Assembly (NCBI GenBank): GCA_964425275.1 | Contig: CAYRLZ010000027.1 | Location: forward strand, 1 to 29,172 | Length of the DNA stretch: 29,172 bases | Source: CAYRLZ01 sp964425275 | GTDB taxonomy: Bacteria > Hydrothermota > Tepidihabitantia > Tepidihabitantales > JBDRVQ01 | Direction: 5' to 3' | Shown: positions 27,527 through 29,172 of the stretch, piece by piece | How positions within the stretch are numbered: the stretch's first letter is position 1 | Layout of the letters: the number at the start of each line of letters is the position of its first letter | The notes under the pieces: generated by a model | Told to the model about the DNA's origin: nothing | Databases searched by the model: none | What the model saw: only the letters and a program-made list of their open reading frames with translations | Program-made: the position numbers and the translations under genes

Positions 27527-29172
27527 ATGGGACAGGAAAAGGAATTATACTATCCACCAAAGGAGATAGTGGAAAATAGCAATATTAAGAAATTTATGGA
27601 TAAATTCGGCATCCGAGACCTTGACGAATTGTTAAAGCGGGCAGAAGACCACGAGTGGTATTGGAGCGAAATGGCAAAGGAATTGGATTGGTTTAAACCC
27701 TGGGAGCGGGTCTTAGAATGGAACATACCTTTTGCCCAATGGTTCGTCGGCGGTAAGACAAATATCGCTCATAATGCCTTAGACCGTCATATTAAAACGA
27801 AGATAAAGGACAAGGTTGCCTATATTTTTGAAGGCGAGCCCGGTGAGGTTGAGAGGTGGACATATCTTGATTTGTATAAAGAGGTTAACCGCCTGGCTAA
27901 TGTTTTAAAACGGTTTGGAGTAAAGAAAGGGGACCGGGTAACAATCTACCTGCCGATGATTCCTCAACTTCCAGTGGCTATGCTTGCCTGCGCCAAAATT
28001 GGGGCGATTCACTCTGTTGTCTTTTCTGGATTTTCCTCTGCATCCTTAAAGGATAGGATTCTTGATTCCGAATCAAAGGTTTTGATTACCGCGGACGGTG
28101 GCTTCCGGAGAGGGAAAATTGTCCCATTAAAGCAGAATGCGGATGAGATTTTAAAGGAATGTCCCTCCGTAAAAAAGGTCATTGTTTTTCAAAGAACGAA
28201 AAATGAAATCAAAATGGAAAAAGGGAGGGATTTCTTATGGTCCGAGGTGGTTGCCCAAGAATCGAATGAATGCCCAACTGAGGTTATGGATTCCGAAGAT
28301 ATCCTTTATCTCCTTTACACATCTGGAACGACTGGTAAACCGAAGGGAGTCGTTCATGTTCACGGTGGTTATGCGGTTGGCACCCATGCCACTTTGAAAT
28401 ATGTCTTTGATATAAAGGATTCCGATATCTGGTGGTGTGCCGCCGATATCGGTTGGGTTACTGGGCACAGTTATATCGTTTATGCCCCTCTGATGCTCGG
28501 TGCCACCTCTATCCTTTACGAAGGGGCGCCTGATTATCCGGACCCGGGGAGATGGTGGAGGATAATTGAAAGAGAGAAGGTGACGATCCTTTATACCTCA
28601 CCGACCGCGATTCGGATGCATATGCGTTATGGCGAAAAATGGGCGGAGAAATATGACTTATCCAGTTTGCGACTCTTAGGTTCGGTTGGTGAGCCGATAA
28701 ATCCGGAGGCCTGGCGTTGGTATTACAAAAATATTGGAAAAGAGAGGTGTCCAATTATGGATACCTGGTGGCAGACCGAGACCGGGACATTTATCATTGC
28801 ACCTTTACCCATTACTCCTTTAAAACCGGGCTCGGCGACAAAACCTCTTCCGGGATTTGGGGCAACAGTCTATAACTCGGAAGGAAAACCAATAAAACCC
28901 AAAGAGAATGGATTAGCGGTTCTCACTAAACCCTGGCCGGCAATGCTTCGGACGCTCTATAAAGACCCAGAGAGATATAAGCAGGTCTATTGGTCAAGAT
29001 TTCCAAACGTTTATCTGACAGGTGATTCCGCGACAATTGATGAGGACGGTTATTTTTGGTTCCGAGGTCGAGCGGATGAGGTTTTGAATGTGGCTGGGCA
29101 TCGATTGGGAACCGCCGAAGTAGAGAGCGCTCTGGTGGCTCATCCCGCGGTTGCCGAAGCAGCGGTGATTGG
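27527..29172 (+). CDS. acs: Acetyl-CoA synthetase (AMP-forming), 3' end beyond the window
   Basis: An open frame of 548 codons continues past the window end with no stop; full-length Acs is about 650 residues, so about 100 are missing. It converts acetate, ATP and CoA to acetyl-CoA, AMP and pyrophosphate. Seen are the N-terminal WYWSEMAKELDWFKPWERV segment, the P-loop YTSGTTGKPKGVVHVHGGY, ADIGWVTGHSYIVYAPL, the acetate-pocket tryptophan in DTWWQTETG, and TGDSATIDEDGYFWFRGRADEVLNVAGHRLG at the hinge. The C-terminal acetylation lysine lies outside the window. It has its own strong promoter and ribosome binding site. Next to the por operon it completes a pyruvate/acetate-acetyl-CoA node; a propionyl-CoA synthetase is a less likely alternative. 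Confidence 0.95.
   Translation, partial: MGQEKELYYPPKEIVENSNIKKFMDKFGIRDLDELLKRAEDHEWYWSEMAKELDWFKPWERVLEWNIPFAQWFVGGKTNIAHNALDRHIKTKIKDKVAYIFEGEPGEVERWTYLDLYKEVNRLANVLKRFGVKKGDRVTIYLPMIPQLPVAMLACAKIGAIHSVVFSGFSSASLKDRILDSESKVLITADGGFRRGKIVPLKQNADEILKECPSVKKVIVFQRTKNEIKMEKGRDFLWSEVVAQESNECPTEVMDSEDILYLLYTSGTTGKPKGVVHVHGGYAVGTHATLKYVFDIKDSDIWWCAADIGWVTGHSYIVYAPLMLGATSILYEGAPDYPDPGRWWRIIEREKVTILYTSPTAIRMHMRYGEKWAEKYDLSSLRLLGSVGEPINPEAWRWYYKNIGKERCPIMDTWWQTETGTFIIAPLPITPLKPGSATKPLPGFGATVYNSEGKPIKPKENGLAVLTKPWPAMLRTLYKDPERYKQVYWSRFPNVYLTGDSATIDEDGYFWFRGRADEVLNVAGHRLGTAEVESALVAHPAVAEAAVI

Overview
The window reads as a chromosomal piece of an uncultivated, anaerobic, Gram-negative-type bacterium. 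A four-subunit pyruvate:ferredoxin oxidoreductase, an acetyl-CoA synthetase and heterodisulfide-reductase-like Fe-S proteins indicate ferredoxin-based anaerobic metabolism. A patatin fused to an Omp85-type barrel indicates an outer membrane. Two large secreted proteins end in FlgD-like / Por-secretion-type C-terminal domains, and one combines BNR, CARDB-like and kelch-like repeats. This combination is common in candidate-phylum (FCB-related, e.g. WOR-3/Stahlbacteria-like) genomes; that placement is inference. Genes are packed with ATGA overlaps. Promoters are clear TTGACT/TTGACA-16/17-TATAAT types, and several sit so close to the ATG that the mRNA should be leaderless.

Layout. 1-695: start of a minus-strand gene that leaves the window, an AT-rich spacer, and 12-bp repeat array 1. 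696-5564 (minus): tRNA-Lys, GT4 glycosyltransferase, ABC ATPase, two ABC-2 permeases, pdxA, very tightly packed. 5728-8967 (plus): NAD synthetase and a PlpD-like patatin/Omp85 protein. 9150-11738 (minus): a secreted protein with a sorting domain, then a flavodoxin. 11739-12424: flavodoxin promoter, a three-codon ORF with a perfect ribosome binding site, repeat array 2, and a 31-bp duplicated scrap of hdrC. 12425-14833 (plus): hdrC-hdrB-mvhD-like operon and surE. 14936-15565 (minus): LysE-type exporter. 15752-19333 (plus): 1193-residue secreted repeat protein. 19341-22872 (minus): dprA, obg, coaD, rsmD and a bS20-like gene. 23019-23306: repeat array 3. 23439-27443 (plus): cupin, porG, porD, porA, a hairpin-rich 50-codon insert, porB, queH. 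27527-29172 (plus): acetyl-CoA synthetase, cut by the window end.

The most unusual content is three non-adjacent intergenic arrays, each made of 19-23 non-identical 12-bp units kept in exact 12-bp register without an internal indel. Each unit starts with TA (TAATT in array 1, TATT in array 2, TATT/TACT in the minus reading of array 3) and then varies. Each array starts with the same G-rich motif, TA(C/T)AGGGGGT(G/A), which orients it. Neighbouring units often alternate between a TTC type and a TTG/CTG type whose variable parts can pair. The arrays have no shared neighbour gene and do not look like CRISPR. I do not recognise them as a described element; they are the main candidate for something new here.
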